DNA of 64,000 nucleotides, from assembly GCF_019457885.1 (NCBI RefSeq), contig NZ_JAHZST010000003.1:124001-188000 (forward strand). Reading direction: 5' to 3'. Positions 8,705 to 16,809 of this stretch are shown here, one piece after another. Both the position numbers and the translations under genes were made by a program. Numbering within the stretch: the first letter of the stretch is position 1; each line of letters begins with the position of its first letter. The stretch comes from Shewanella nanhaiensis. GTDB taxonomy: Bacteria; Pseudomonadota; Gammaproteobacteria; Enterobacterales; Shewanellaceae. The notes under the pieces were generated by a model. The model saw only the letters and a program-made list of their open reading frames with translations, had not been told where the DNA came from and ran no database searches.

Positions 8705-8986
8705 TTAATTGTTCAAGTCTGCCTGCCCTTGAAGGTTGTGTATGATTATTTCGGCTGTATCTTTGTTCCCTCCGTGCAGTTTAGAGAATAAGTCTCCCAA
8801 AACCACTGCCGAAAAATAGTCGTAATTAGCCAGTTCTGGGTTAGTGCTCACCAGTTCTGAACTGGCAGCTTGAACATGCTTCTCTATTACGGACTCAATT
8901 TCCTTCAACATCTTCCCCTGATATTGATCCAGAATTTCAGCTATATTGATGAGTTCAGCCTCTGTAAAATCTTGCTCTTGCTTCAT
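8705..8986 (-). CDS. Small acidic hypothetical protein
   Basis: 93 residues, no signal peptide, mostly helical by composition (QEQDFTEAELINIAEIL...). It reads as a soluble cytoplasmic protein. An AGGAG box lies 11 bases before the ATG. It is on the same strand as the lipoprotein gene at 8073, with 62 bp between. I do not recognise the family. Ordinary composition and the ribosome-binding site support a real gene. Confidence 0.55.
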   Translation of the reverse strand: MKQEQDFTEAELINIAEILDQYQGKMLKEIESVIEKHVQAASSELVSTNPELANYDYFSAVVLGDLFSKLHGGNKDTAEIIIHNLQGQADLNN

Positions 8987-9460
8987 GACCTACATTTCTC
9001 CTAACTAACTTCACTTGCCACAATTGGCTAGGTGCAATCTGTTATCTATACACCCCATAAAAATAAATCGATAACATAATAATTCGGTAAGGAAACCACA
9101 GTGAAAGCTCTCATGCTTAATCAGCATAGATTCGAAAGCCATAATCTCTTCCTCCATCTTTACCTCCGTGAAGGGCAGCGCTCAGTGGTAAAAGGTGCTC
9201 TTGCCTTTGCTCTTTCCTTAACTCGCAACGAAGCGCCCTAGAACCTCGAAGGCACGCAGTGCCGCCCTAGCAGGGCAAAGCCCGCCCTTCTCAGCTTCAA
9301 GTCCCCCACCACCAAAACACAACCTCGAACAAAAAATAGACAACTAAGAGTCGATATGGTAAATTGCATACATTATCCTATAAAATTAAATGCTAATTTC
9401 CTTTACATATTAATGATTATGTTTTCCATAAAAAGAAAATAATAAGGAGAAAATCTAGTT
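8987..9460. other. Intergenic region with a short-hairpin array
   Basis: No gene seen. It holds an ATGCT-N5-AGCAT hairpin near 9114 and the short-hairpin array at 9226-9295. A strongly AT-rich stretch (9340-9445) directly before the gene at 9461 is the likely promoter zone of that gene. Confidence 0.6.
9226..9295 (+). repeat. Short-hairpin array A1
   Basis: A run of short units joined by the linker CGCCCTAG or similar: GGCAC-GCA-GTGCC followed by GGGC-AAA-GCCC, ending in CGCCCTTCTCAGC. The same units recur in the longer arrays at 11490 and 13229. Confidence 0.7.
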
Positions 9461-11440
9461 TTGAATATTCTAACTAATAGTTCATTTGTGTATTTCACCC
9501 TTCTTTTACTATTGCTCCCGTCAATTAGCCATGCTCAGAATGAACCGCCATGGGTTAGTACATTGAGCATAGATCGAAACATATTATTACCTACTGATCC
9601 TACAACCTTTTATGGTCTGGGTTACCTTGGTCGCAAAAAGCATTACACATATGATCGTAGAGCTGACTCTTGGGGAGTTATTTACGCATATATTTTTGAC
9701 ATGAAGTTTTCAGATGGCACCCAAACTCAAGCTTTTGTCAGTCCTGAGTTCGGGAATATTGTAGCTGCTCGTGCGCAAGCACAAAAATACGCTTTTTATC
9801 TAGGCCAGTTACCTAGAGCTATACGTGATGGTCTACTAAGAATCACTATCTTTGATGGTGACGCAAAGTGGGGAGGTCTCAAGGGGGAAATTCTGGTTCA
9901 TACAGACCATGGAGCAAAATTAGAGAGAACTGGTATGTTTGAGGAAACATTGTTTCATGAGGCTATACATTCAGCTGTAGAACTAAATCACAAAAATAAT
10001 CCAGTTTGGCATGCAGCACAAAAAGCCGATGGGATATCTATATCTAAGTATGGAAATGATTACCCTATACGAGAAGATTTCGCTGAAACGTTTTTAATGT
10101 ATTTTCTATCAAGATACGTACCAGACAGGGTACCTCCATCAATTTTAGAAAAAGTTAATAACTTAATTCCAAACAGGTTAAAATACCTTGATAATCAGAA
10201 TCTTAATCTAAGCCCATATATGCCTAATACTCGTTCTCGAGCTGCTACCATAGTTTCTCATACTCCTGAAGCCGATATCGAAGGTAAAAGCGTGACCTTT
10301 TCGTGGAATCAACCTCATGGAGTTTACGCATATCAATTGAATGTAGGAACCGATGAAATCGGTTCTAATACTATTCTCTCCAGTGAAGTGTTAGATGTAA
10401 ATCAACTTTTCGTTGAAGGCCTTCCTGATGACCATAAAACTTTATATGTGAGATTGTGGTCAGCCAGTATAGCCGATGGGTGGGTATATCGAGATTACCG
10501 CTTTACCTCACCGACCCTAGACTCTAACAGGACTACGGCTAGCATAATCTATCCAAAGAAGAATGGCGCTGTATTTAACGGTGTTCGAGAAGCTTTCTAT
10601 TGGGATAACCCCAAAGACGCGACACATTACGATCTACTCCTTGGCTCCTACCCTGGTGGTAACGATATTCTTTCTTCAGATGTGCAGGAAAAATCTATTT
10701 ATACATTCCAACATAAAGCAACTGAAGGTTTACCCAGTGATGGTCGAAATGTCTATGCCCGGCTTTGGACCCACACAGACTCTTGGAATTACAAAGACTT
10801 TGTTTATAAAGCATTAAATGACCCTGACGCAGTAAGCATGCTTTCACCTCTTGATGGTACTCAACTAGACTCATCGAGTGTTGTATTTGATTTTGTAAAG
10901 CCACACGTTGATAAGGATTATTTTTATGATCTCATTGTGGGTACTAATGGTGTGCACTCTAATAATATCCGCGCCTCATCTATCACTCAGGATGAGTCTT
11001 TATTGATAGAAGGTTTACCTATTGATGGTAGAACTGTATATGCAACCTTATGGACAAAAAAAGGCAACAACCCTTGGATGCACAAGTTATACACTTACAA
11101 AGCAGCCAACGGTATTACAACGAGAGTAGCAATAAATAGCGACTCTAGTGGCTCTCAGTCACAACTAGAATCCTCTAACGTGTTATTCGAATGGGATAAA
11201 CCAGATGAAAAGCAAGAAAATGATTTATATTTATACGACCTGATTGTAGGTACGGAGGGGAAGTTCTCTTCGAATATTCGATCTTCTTCCACCACCACTA
11301 ACCAGTTGGCTTTAGTGAAAAGTTTACCTACGAATGGTAGCACTATATACGTAACTCTTTGGACAAAAATTGGTGATAATCCTTGGAGAAGCAAGCAATA
11401 TACCTACCAGACAACCGAAAGTGTTTCTGCTACTAAGTAA
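9461..11440 (+). CDS. Secreted HExxH metallopeptidase-like protein with C-terminal repeats
   Basis: 659 residues with a signal peptide ending near SHAQ (residues 23-26). The N-terminal domain has a zinc motif H166-E-A-I-H170. An FAETF segment 38 residues later supplies a probable third ligand, E209. HExxH followed by FAE.F is typical of the anthrax-lethal-factor/Pro-Pro endopeptidase type of gluzincin, so peptidase activity is plausible. From about residue 265, four repeats of about 95 residues follow, each with a YxLxVGT...GLPxDGxTVYxxLWT...YTY pattern. These are common as beta-rich modules in exported proteins. The start is a TTG with AAGGAG 11 bases upstream. The gene is AT-rich compared with its housekeeping neighbours and bracketed by repeat arrays. 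The target is unknown. Confidence 0.75.
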   Translation: MNILTNSSFVYFTLLLLLLPSISHAQNEPPWVSTLSIDRNILLPTDPTTFYGLGYLGRKKHYTYDRRADSWGVIYAYIFDMKFSDGTQTQAFVSPEFGNIVAARAQAQKYAFYLGQLPRAIRDGLLRITIFDGDAKWGGLKGEILVHTDHGAKLERTGMFEETLFHEAIHSAVELNHKNNPVWHAAQKADGISISKYGNDYPIREDFAETFLMYFLSRYVPDRVPPSILEKVNNLIPNRLKYLDNQNLNLSPYMPNTRSRAATIVSHTPEADIEGKSVTFSWNQPHGVYAYQLNVGTDEIGSNTILSSEVLDVNQLFVEGLPDDHKTLYVRLWSASIADGWVYRDYRFTSPTLDSNRTTASIIYPKKNGAVFNGVREAFYWDNPKDATHYDLLLGSYPGGNDILSSDVQEKSIYTFQHKATEGLPSDGRNVYARLWTHTDSWNYKDFVYKALNDPDAVSMLSPLDGTQLDSSSVVFDFVKPHVDKDYFYDLIVGTNGVHSNNIRASSITQDESLLIEGLPIDGRTVYATLWTKKGNNPWMHKLYTYKAANGITTRVAINSDSSGSQSQLESSNVLFEWDKPDEKQENDLYLYDLIVGTEGKFSSNIRSSSTTTNQLALVKSLPTNGSTIYVTLWTKIGDNPWRSKQYTYQTTESVSATK

Positions 11441-11489
11441 TCAAGGATATGCAAACACAGTTACGCAGAATAAACCCAAAGTAGGGTAA

Positions 11490-11980
11490 CGTTCTCGCAG
11501 GCACGCAGTACCGTCCTCGCAAGGCGAAGCCCGCCCTTCTCCACTTTCCAAGATAAAAACTATTCACCACGGAGTACACAGAGGAGCACGGAAAAGATCA
11601 AGAGAGAGTGGACCCCGGAACAAGCCCGGGATGACGGCAATGCCAAACTCTCAGTTTGCTTTACAGCTCGGCTTTTTCTAGCAGCGAAGCGCCCTCGCAG
11701 TGAGCTTGCGAACGCCCTCGTAGGCACATCGTGCCGCCCTAGCAGGGCAAAGCCCGACCTTCTTAGCTTTTACTGTCAGCGCAGCGTTCCTGTAGCCGCA
11801 GGCTATTCCGTGAGCAACGCGCTCTGTACTCAAATGAGTCGCCAGCGACGTTCGTCTCAGTTTTTTCTAGCAGCGTAGCGCTCTAGCAGTGAGCTTGCGA
11901 ACGTCCTAGCAGTGAGCTTGCGAACGTCCTAGCAGGGCGAAGCCCGTCCTTCTCCGCTTTCCAAGATAAAAGCGATTCAC
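11490..11980 (+). repeat. Short-hairpin mosaic array A2
   Basis: About 490 bp built from short palindromic units. It includes GGGC-GAA-GCCC, GGGC-AAA-GCCC, GGCAC-ATC-GTGCC, CGCA-gtgagct-TGCG (three times), TAGCC-GCA-GGCTA, ACTCaaATGAGT and GTCGC-CA-GCGAC. Linkers are of the CG(C/T)CCT(C/A)G type. A REP-like hairpin (11612-11632) and a TTCACCACGGAG stretch are embedded. A 23-bp unit is tandemly duplicated at 11883-11930. No open frame is supported. Confidence 0.8.
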
Positions 11981-13093
11981 CTACAACTTAGATAGATGCT
12001 CATAATGCTGCAAAACTCGCTCTGAAAAAATCGGCTGCTTAGTATTTAACTTAGTCACAGCTTGGTTATAAACAGCAAATAGCTTCCTGGGTTGGCTAAT
12101 GGTTTGGGTTAGTTCCGATTGTAGATCAGCCTTTACTATGGTTTGAGCCATATACCAGCCAACTGTGTGTCCCCAATAAGGCAGTGCTTGCTGAAACACC
12201 ATAAAATCTGTCTCTTCACTTGAATCAAGCGCGGCTAGCATCAAATTATTCAGCTTAATGATGTTCGCTGGAACTGATTGCATCTCTAGTCTAAATGCCG
12301 ATTTTATCTCGGCATCAAATGGCGATTCAGCCTCAAGGAAATGGTGTTTATCCATTAGGTTGGCGATCCCCTCTTTTTGAATATGGTACAGGGCCCGCTC
12401 AAAAGGATCGTCCCTATTGAGCAGAGGCTCAGGGTAGAGTGAATCATAAAAGAAATGATGCAGTTCGTGAGCTGCTAGTTCATAGGGCGCCTGTTGATCT
12501 GACAGGTAAGCGATATAGGGGTCCAGCACTACGCCCATCGAAGCGGCGTGGGCATTTTGGCCAAACAGACCAAAGGTAAAGCTAACTGGAAAGCGATTAG
12601 CATCGAACTCAGGCAGTTGAGTTTTCGCAAGCTCAGTGGCATTTCCTGCCGCGCGATTTTCCACTAGCCACTGCTGATATTTAGGTAACCAACTTAACTC
12701 CTCTACCGCATTTCGCAGATGCTGAGCCTCAAACCTCTCTCCACTTGGCAGCCCTTCAAACTCACCGTTCATACTCGGCTTAAATGCATGGTTAAAACGT
12801 GACTTTAGCGCCTTGGGGGTTAAGCCTGAAATCGCAAAAATAAGTTGATAAGCTTGCAGGCTAAACAGCTCATCCCACTGCTGCTCTGAAGGTGTCTTAT
12901 CTCGCTTAAGCTCCTCAATTAACTTAAGCCCAGCCTCCACGGCGGTGAAATCATACTGTTTATCTCGAATCACAGGTTTATCTTGAGTAGCAGGTGCTTT
13001 ACTCTCAAGCTCACCAGACTGAGCCGATACTGAATTTATCGACAGGATTAAGATACAAAAAACAGATAACAAACCACTGACTAGATACTTCAT
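11981..13093 (-). CDS. Exported protein with HExxH motif (putative zinc peptidase)
   Basis: 370 residues. The signal peptide ends near SVSAQ (about residue 25). A putative zinc site H209-E-L-H-H213 sits in a helix-like context (YELAAHELHHFFYD), and EGIANLMDKHH about 50 residues later could supply another ligand. The overall pattern recalls the uncharacterised zinc-dependent peptidase family DUF5700, but I cannot confirm this. It is probably periplasmic or secreted. The gene is monocistronic, flanked on both sides by hairpin arrays, the downstream one beginning immediately after its stop. Hydrolase activity is inferred from the motif only. Confidence 0.7.
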   Translation of the reverse strand: MKYLVSGLLSVFCILILSINSVSAQSGELESKAPATQDKPVIRDKQYDFTAVEAGLKLIEELKRDKTPSEQQWDELFSLQAYQLIFAISGLTPKALKSRFNHAFKPSMNGEFEGLPSGERFEAQHLRNAVEELSWLPKYQQWLVENRAAGNATELAKTQLPEFDANRFPVSFTFGLFGQNAHAASMGVVLDPYIAYLSDQQAPYELAAHELHHFFYDSLYPEPLLNRDDPFERALYHIQKEGIANLMDKHHFLEAESPFDAEIKSAFRLEMQSVPANIIKLNNLMLAALDSSEETDFMVFQQALPYWGHTVGWYMAQTIVKADLQSELTQTISQPRKLFAVYNQAVTKLNTKQPIFSERVLQHYEHLSKL

Positions 13094-13228
13094 AATCTCC
13101 CTTAAAAACTCTTACGTTAAATTCATTTTTAACCGTTATTTTGAGCCTATCACTCTCATGCACTGACTAGTGCTAATTCAATATCACCTAGGTGAAGCTA
13201 AGTGATATTTAAGTGAATCCCTATGTTA

Positions 13229-13648
13229 TAAGCGATTTAGCCGCCCTTCATTACTTACCAAGACAAAAGCTATTCACCACGGAGGACACGGAGACCACGG
13301 AGAAGCTCAACAACATCTATCTCTTGAACTTATCGAAGCGCAGCGCCCTCGCAGTGAGCCTGCGAACGCCCTAGCAGGGCAAAGCCCGCCTTCCAAGCTT
13401 AAAAACAATGGATCCCGGAACAAGCCCGGGATGACGGCAATGGCAAATACTCAGTTTTGCTTTTACTGTCAGCGAAGCATTCCTGTAGCCGCAGGCTATT
13501 CCGTAAGTAACGCGTTCCGTACTCAAATGAGTCGCCCGCGACGTTCGTCTCAGCTTTTTCTAGCAGCGAAGCGCCCTCGCAGTGAGCTTGCGAACGTCCT
13601 CGAAGGCACGCAGTGCCGCCCTAGCAGGGCAAAGCCCGCCCTTCTATG
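13229..13648 (+). repeat. Short-hairpin mosaic array A3
   Basis: About 420 bp sharing long ordered blocks with array A2: the TTCACCACGGAG stretch, a REP-like hairpin (13412-13432), TAGCC-GCA-GGCTA, ACTCaaATGAGT, GTCGC-CC-GCGAC, CGCA-gtgagct-TGCG, GGCAC-GCA-GTGCC and GGGC-AAA-GCCC. Compared with A2, loops differ (CC for CA, GCA for ATC) while stems are kept. It ends three bases before the stop of the TRAP permease gene. Confidence 0.8.
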
Positions 13649-13650
13649 CT

Positions 13651-15552
13651 TTACCGAGTTCTCCACTGCACAGCAATCAAACCCGCTAACAGTAATATTC
13701 CAATAGCCCCAGCCCCAAATGGATTAAGTAAAATAAGCGGTACAGTCATAAAGGCAACGCCTCTCTCAACATTCGATAAACGCCGCAGAAGATAGCCCTC
13801 GATAGAGACTGCAATCGCAACAATAATTGCCGTTGTTTGGGCGATGGCAAAAGCAAACTCGAACACACTCGCCTCAGGATTAAGCAGATCCGTATAGGCC
13901 ATCATGATGGGGATAATAAACAGGCCACCAGCAAGTTTGAACGCCTCTATCGAGGATTTCATGGGGTTAGCGTTGGCGACACCCGCCCCTGCAAACGCCG
14001 CAAGTGCAATAGGCGGCGTGACATTGGAGGTTTGCGATAGCCAGAACACAATAAGATGAGCGGTTAATAGCGGCAGTCCAAAATCACCCAGCATGGGCAC
14101 CGCCATCACAGCGAGCACGATATAGGCCGCGGTCACGGGTAATCCCATCCCCAATATCAGCGCCACAATACTGATAAGCCCCAGCGCTACTAGCATGTAG
14201 CCACCGGAAAACTCCATCACAAACTGAGTGAACTGCAAGCCTATGCCGGTTTGTCCTACCACGCCGACAATAATCCCCGCCGCGCCGCAGGCCACCGAGA
14301 TAGGCAGCGCCATCAGCGCGCCATTTTTCATCCCAAGCATAAACTTAGTGAGCCCAATACGGCTGTGTTTACGCAGTGCTGCCGTCACTATGATAGCGGC
14401 GCAGCCTGCAACCCCAACAAGCAGTGGTGAATAAGCCATCATCAATAGTGTTGTGATTAACGCCAGCGGAATCAGGTGGTGTGCGCCCTGTTTCATCACA
14501 GCCAAAACTGCTTCGGTGCGACTCACCGCTTGCAAATTCAACTTGCACGCCATCAAGTGCACGTAGAGTAAGGTGCAGAAGAAGTAGAGGATCGCAGGTG
14601 CGATAGAGGCCAGCATGATCTCGCTATAGGGAACGCCGGTAAACTGCGCCATCACAAATGCACCCGCGCCCATGATGGGCGGCATGATCTGCCCACCTGT
14701 CGAGGCCGACGCTTCAATCCCCGCCGCTTGCTCAGGTTTATAGCCTAACTTCTTCATCATGGGGATGGTCACTGAGCCTGTGGTCACCGTATTGGCGATA
14801 GCAGAACCTGAGATAGAGCCAAGCCCAGCCGAGGCTAGCACTGCCGCTTTAGCTGGACCGCCGCGATATTTACCCGCAATGGAAAACGCTAAATCGATAA
14901 AGAACTTACCCGCCCCAGTCACCTCTAAAAAGGCGCCAAATAGCACAAAGATAAACACAGTCGTTGCCGCGATCCCTAGTGCAGATCCAAATACGCCATT
15001 GGCCGAATAGATCTGGAACTGGATCAACTCCTGTAGCGAATAGGACTTAGTTGCAAAGCCGCTTGGCAGTAGATCGCCAAAGGCGCTATAGGAGAGAAAT
15101 ATCGAAGCAATCAATACCATCACCCAGCCGACAGTGCGGCGACAGCCCTCCATCAACAATGCTAGTAATAGACAACCTGCAACAAGATCTTCAGTCCCTA
15201 AGCCATAAAGAAGGTGGTCGATATCGTTATAATCAAATATCGACATTCGATAGGCGGCAAACAGGGTTAATCCACAAAGCGCCAGATCGAACACTCTTCC
15301 AGGCAGATAGAAGCGGCTCTGCTGCTGTTTAACTAAAGGGTAGTGGAGAAAAATAAGCACTAGCACCCAGCTTAGGTGCACAGGCCTGAAATAGGTTGCG
15401 GAGATGGTCGAGGTGATCCCCTGCCAGATCTGAAACGCCGACAGCGCCACCGCCATCATTAAGATCAGATAACCCAATAGCGTGATCACATGGGATTTAG
15501 TCCCCGTTAAATCGGGATCGCTCACAGGAAACAGTACTGAACGAGGAGCCAT
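13651..15552 (-). CDS. TRAP transporter fused 4TM/12TM permease (TAXI type)
   Basis: 633 residues, almost entirely hydrophobic, with about 16-18 predicted membrane segments. The order fits a fused DctQ-DctM permease: a short N-terminal 4-helix part, then the large domain with GSISGSAIANTVTTGSVTIP and SASTGGQIMPPIMGAGAF, both typical of TAXI-TRAP permeases. With its binding protein (15671-16591) it should import an organic acid or related solute using an ion gradient. An AGAGG box precedes the ATG. The substrate cannot be told. The gene lies downstream of the binding-protein gene, with a hairpin in the 118-bp gap. Confidence 0.9.
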   Translation of the reverse strand: MAPRSVLFPVSDPDLTGTKSHVITLLGYLILMMAVALSAFQIWQGITSTISATYFRPVHLSWVLVLIFLHYPLVKQQQSRFYLPGRVFDLALCGLTLFAAYRMSIFDYNDIDHLLYGLGTEDLVAGCLLLALLMEGCRRTVGWVMVLIASIFLSYSAFGDLLPSGFATKSYSLQELIQFQIYSANGVFGSALGIAATTVFIFVLFGAFLEVTGAGKFFIDLAFSIAGKYRGGPAKAAVLASAGLGSISGSAIANTVTTGSVTIPMMKKLGYKPEQAAGIEASASTGGQIMPPIMGAGAFVMAQFTGVPYSEIMLASIAPAILYFFCTLLYVHLMACKLNLQAVSRTEAVLAVMKQGAHHLIPLALITTLLMMAYSPLLVGVAGCAAIIVTAALRKHSRIGLTKFMLGMKNGALMALPISVACGAAGIIVGVVGQTGIGLQFTQFVMEFSGGYMLVALGLISIVALILGMGLPVTAAYIVLAVMAVPMLGDFGLPLLTAHLIVFWLSQTSNVTPPIALAAFAGAGVANANPMKSSIEAFKLAGGLFIIPIMMAYTDLLNPEASVFEFAFAIAQTTAIIVAIAVSIEGYLLRRLSNVERGVAFMTVPLILLNPFGAGAIGILLLAGLIAVQWRTR

Positions 15553-15567
15553 CTTTTTATCCTCTTA

Positions 15568-15594
15568 TTTTTGTTGTTTTTGTTGTTTTTGTTA
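15568..15594. repeat. TTTTTGTTG short tandem repeat upstream of the permease gene
   Basis: Three near-perfect 9-bp units, 16 bp upstream of the permease start. On the coding strand this is an A/C-rich untranslated stretch just before the ribosome-binding site. Copy-number change could alter translation, but that is inference. Confidence 0.5.
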
Positions 15595-15632
15595 TCTAAG
15601 TGGAGAGCGCTAAAATATAGAAGAGCAATAGC

Positions 15633-15662
15633 GCAAAGTTGACGCCTAAACGTCAACTTTGC
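15633..15662 (-). promoter_or_regulatory. Intercistronic hairpin between binding-protein and permease genes
   Basis: GCAAAGTTGACG pairs perfectly (12 bp) with CGTCAACTTTGC around a 6-base loop, starting 8 bases after the binding-protein stop. There is no T-run after it on the coding strand. It fits a 3' mRNA-stabilising or partly terminating structure that would give more binding protein than permease, as known for other binding-protein operons. Confidence 0.7.
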
Positions 15663-15670
15663 TCATTTTT

Positions 15671-16591
15671 TTATAATGAATCTAAGTACTTTTGCGCACC
15701 CGCATGCAGTGGTACACCTTCGAGGCGATTAGCGTTCGCCGGCGTCGTCATCTCAGCGGCCTTCACCACTTTGCGTACCTGATCGATATTCTCAAATGCT
15801 GATTTCGTTAGGTTATAGGCCATCTCATCACTCATCTTGGCATTCACCACCAATACATTCCAAACACTCAATGTTGGTACTGCTGCCACATGATTGTAGG
15901 TGTCAGCTGGAATGGTGTAACTGCTGTAAGCGGGGAAGGCTTCAATAAAGGCGGCACTCTCCTTTGCAGAGATAGGTAAGATATTCACCTTATGGGTTAA
16001 CGCTATCTGGGTAACGGCGCCAACACCTTGACCGCCAACGATAAAGCCCGCATCAATCTGGCCATTCGCTAACGCATTGGTGGTTTCAGAGTAGTTAAGG
16101 TATACAGCATCAATGTCCTTTTTCACATCAATACCGATAGACTCAAGCAGAGCCGTCGACGTAACCGCAGTGCCACTGGCAGGCGCGCCTAATGAGATAC
16201 GCTTACCTTTAAGATCTGCCAGCGAGGTAATGCCTGATTTCTCTAAAGTTAGGGCATGAACCAAGTTAGGGTACAGGGCAAACAGGGTTTTTACGGGTAG
16301 CTTGCCCTTAAACTTCCCCTCGCCCTTGTAAGCATCTAACACCACATTGCCCATGGCGATACCCGCAATCATATCACCACGTACCACCTTAATGGTGTTC
16401 TCCACCGACGCGGCAGTCACCTCTGCTTTAACATTGACATCGGGCACCTGCTCAGACCACACCTTAGCTAACGCACCACCAAATGGGTAGTAAACCCCAC
16501 TCTGCCCACCTGTTCCAATAGAGTAATTTTCGGCACTGACAACTGACGAAAAAGCAAACAGCAGTGTGAGTGCAAACATGCGATTAAACAT
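15671..16591 (-). CDS. TAXI-family TRAP transporter substrate-binding protein
   Basis: 306 residues with a signal peptide ending near VVSAEN (residues 17-22). It has the TAXI signature YSIGTGGQSGVYYPFGGAL at the mature N-terminus and GKRISLGAPASGTAVT in the middle. It is a periplasmic receptor that delivers a solute to the fused permease encoded downstream. Characterised TAXI proteins bind glutamate or other carboxylates; the ligand here is not evident. It is the first gene of the two-gene operon and divergent from the M19-like gene at 16810, so both may share a control region of about 220 bp. Confidence 0.92.
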   Translation of the reverse strand: MFNRMFALTLLFAFSSVVSAENYSIGTGGQSGVYYPFGGALAKVWSEQVPDVNVKAEVTAASVENTIKVVRGDMIAGIAMGNVVLDAYKGEGKFKGKLPVKTLFALYPNLVHALTLEKSGITSLADLKGKRISLGAPASGTAVTSTALLESIGIDVKKDIDAVYLNYSETTNALANGQIDAGFIVGGQGVGAVTQIALTHKVNILPISAKESAAFIEAFPAYSSYTIPADTYNHVAAVPTLSVWNVLVVNAKMSDEMAYNLTKSAFENIDQVRKVVKAAEMTTPANANRLEGVPLHAGAQKYLDSL

Positions 16592-16809
16592 AGGTTTCCC
16601 CTTAAGGTGTAGGATATTTTCTTATTAGCAATTACAGATTGCTTTTAATAAAAACCTTTAATTATTAGTGGTTTTATTCTTTAATTTCGCACTGATATTC
16701 ACTTAAGGACAGGTCAAAGTCAAGGTATCGAATAGTCTATTTAGATAGGTTAATATGACCAGTTATAAGAATAATAAATCGACGCCAGAGAGATGGGTAA
16801 AGAAGAGAA

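Noticed and set aside
9226..13648. CRISPR array in the repeat-rich region
   Set aside because: Repeats differ in length and order, there are no uniform spacers, and no cas genes are present.
13431..13706. 91-residue plus-strand frame in array A3
   Set aside because: Spans the hairpin array and enters the TRAP permease gene antisense; explained by repeats.
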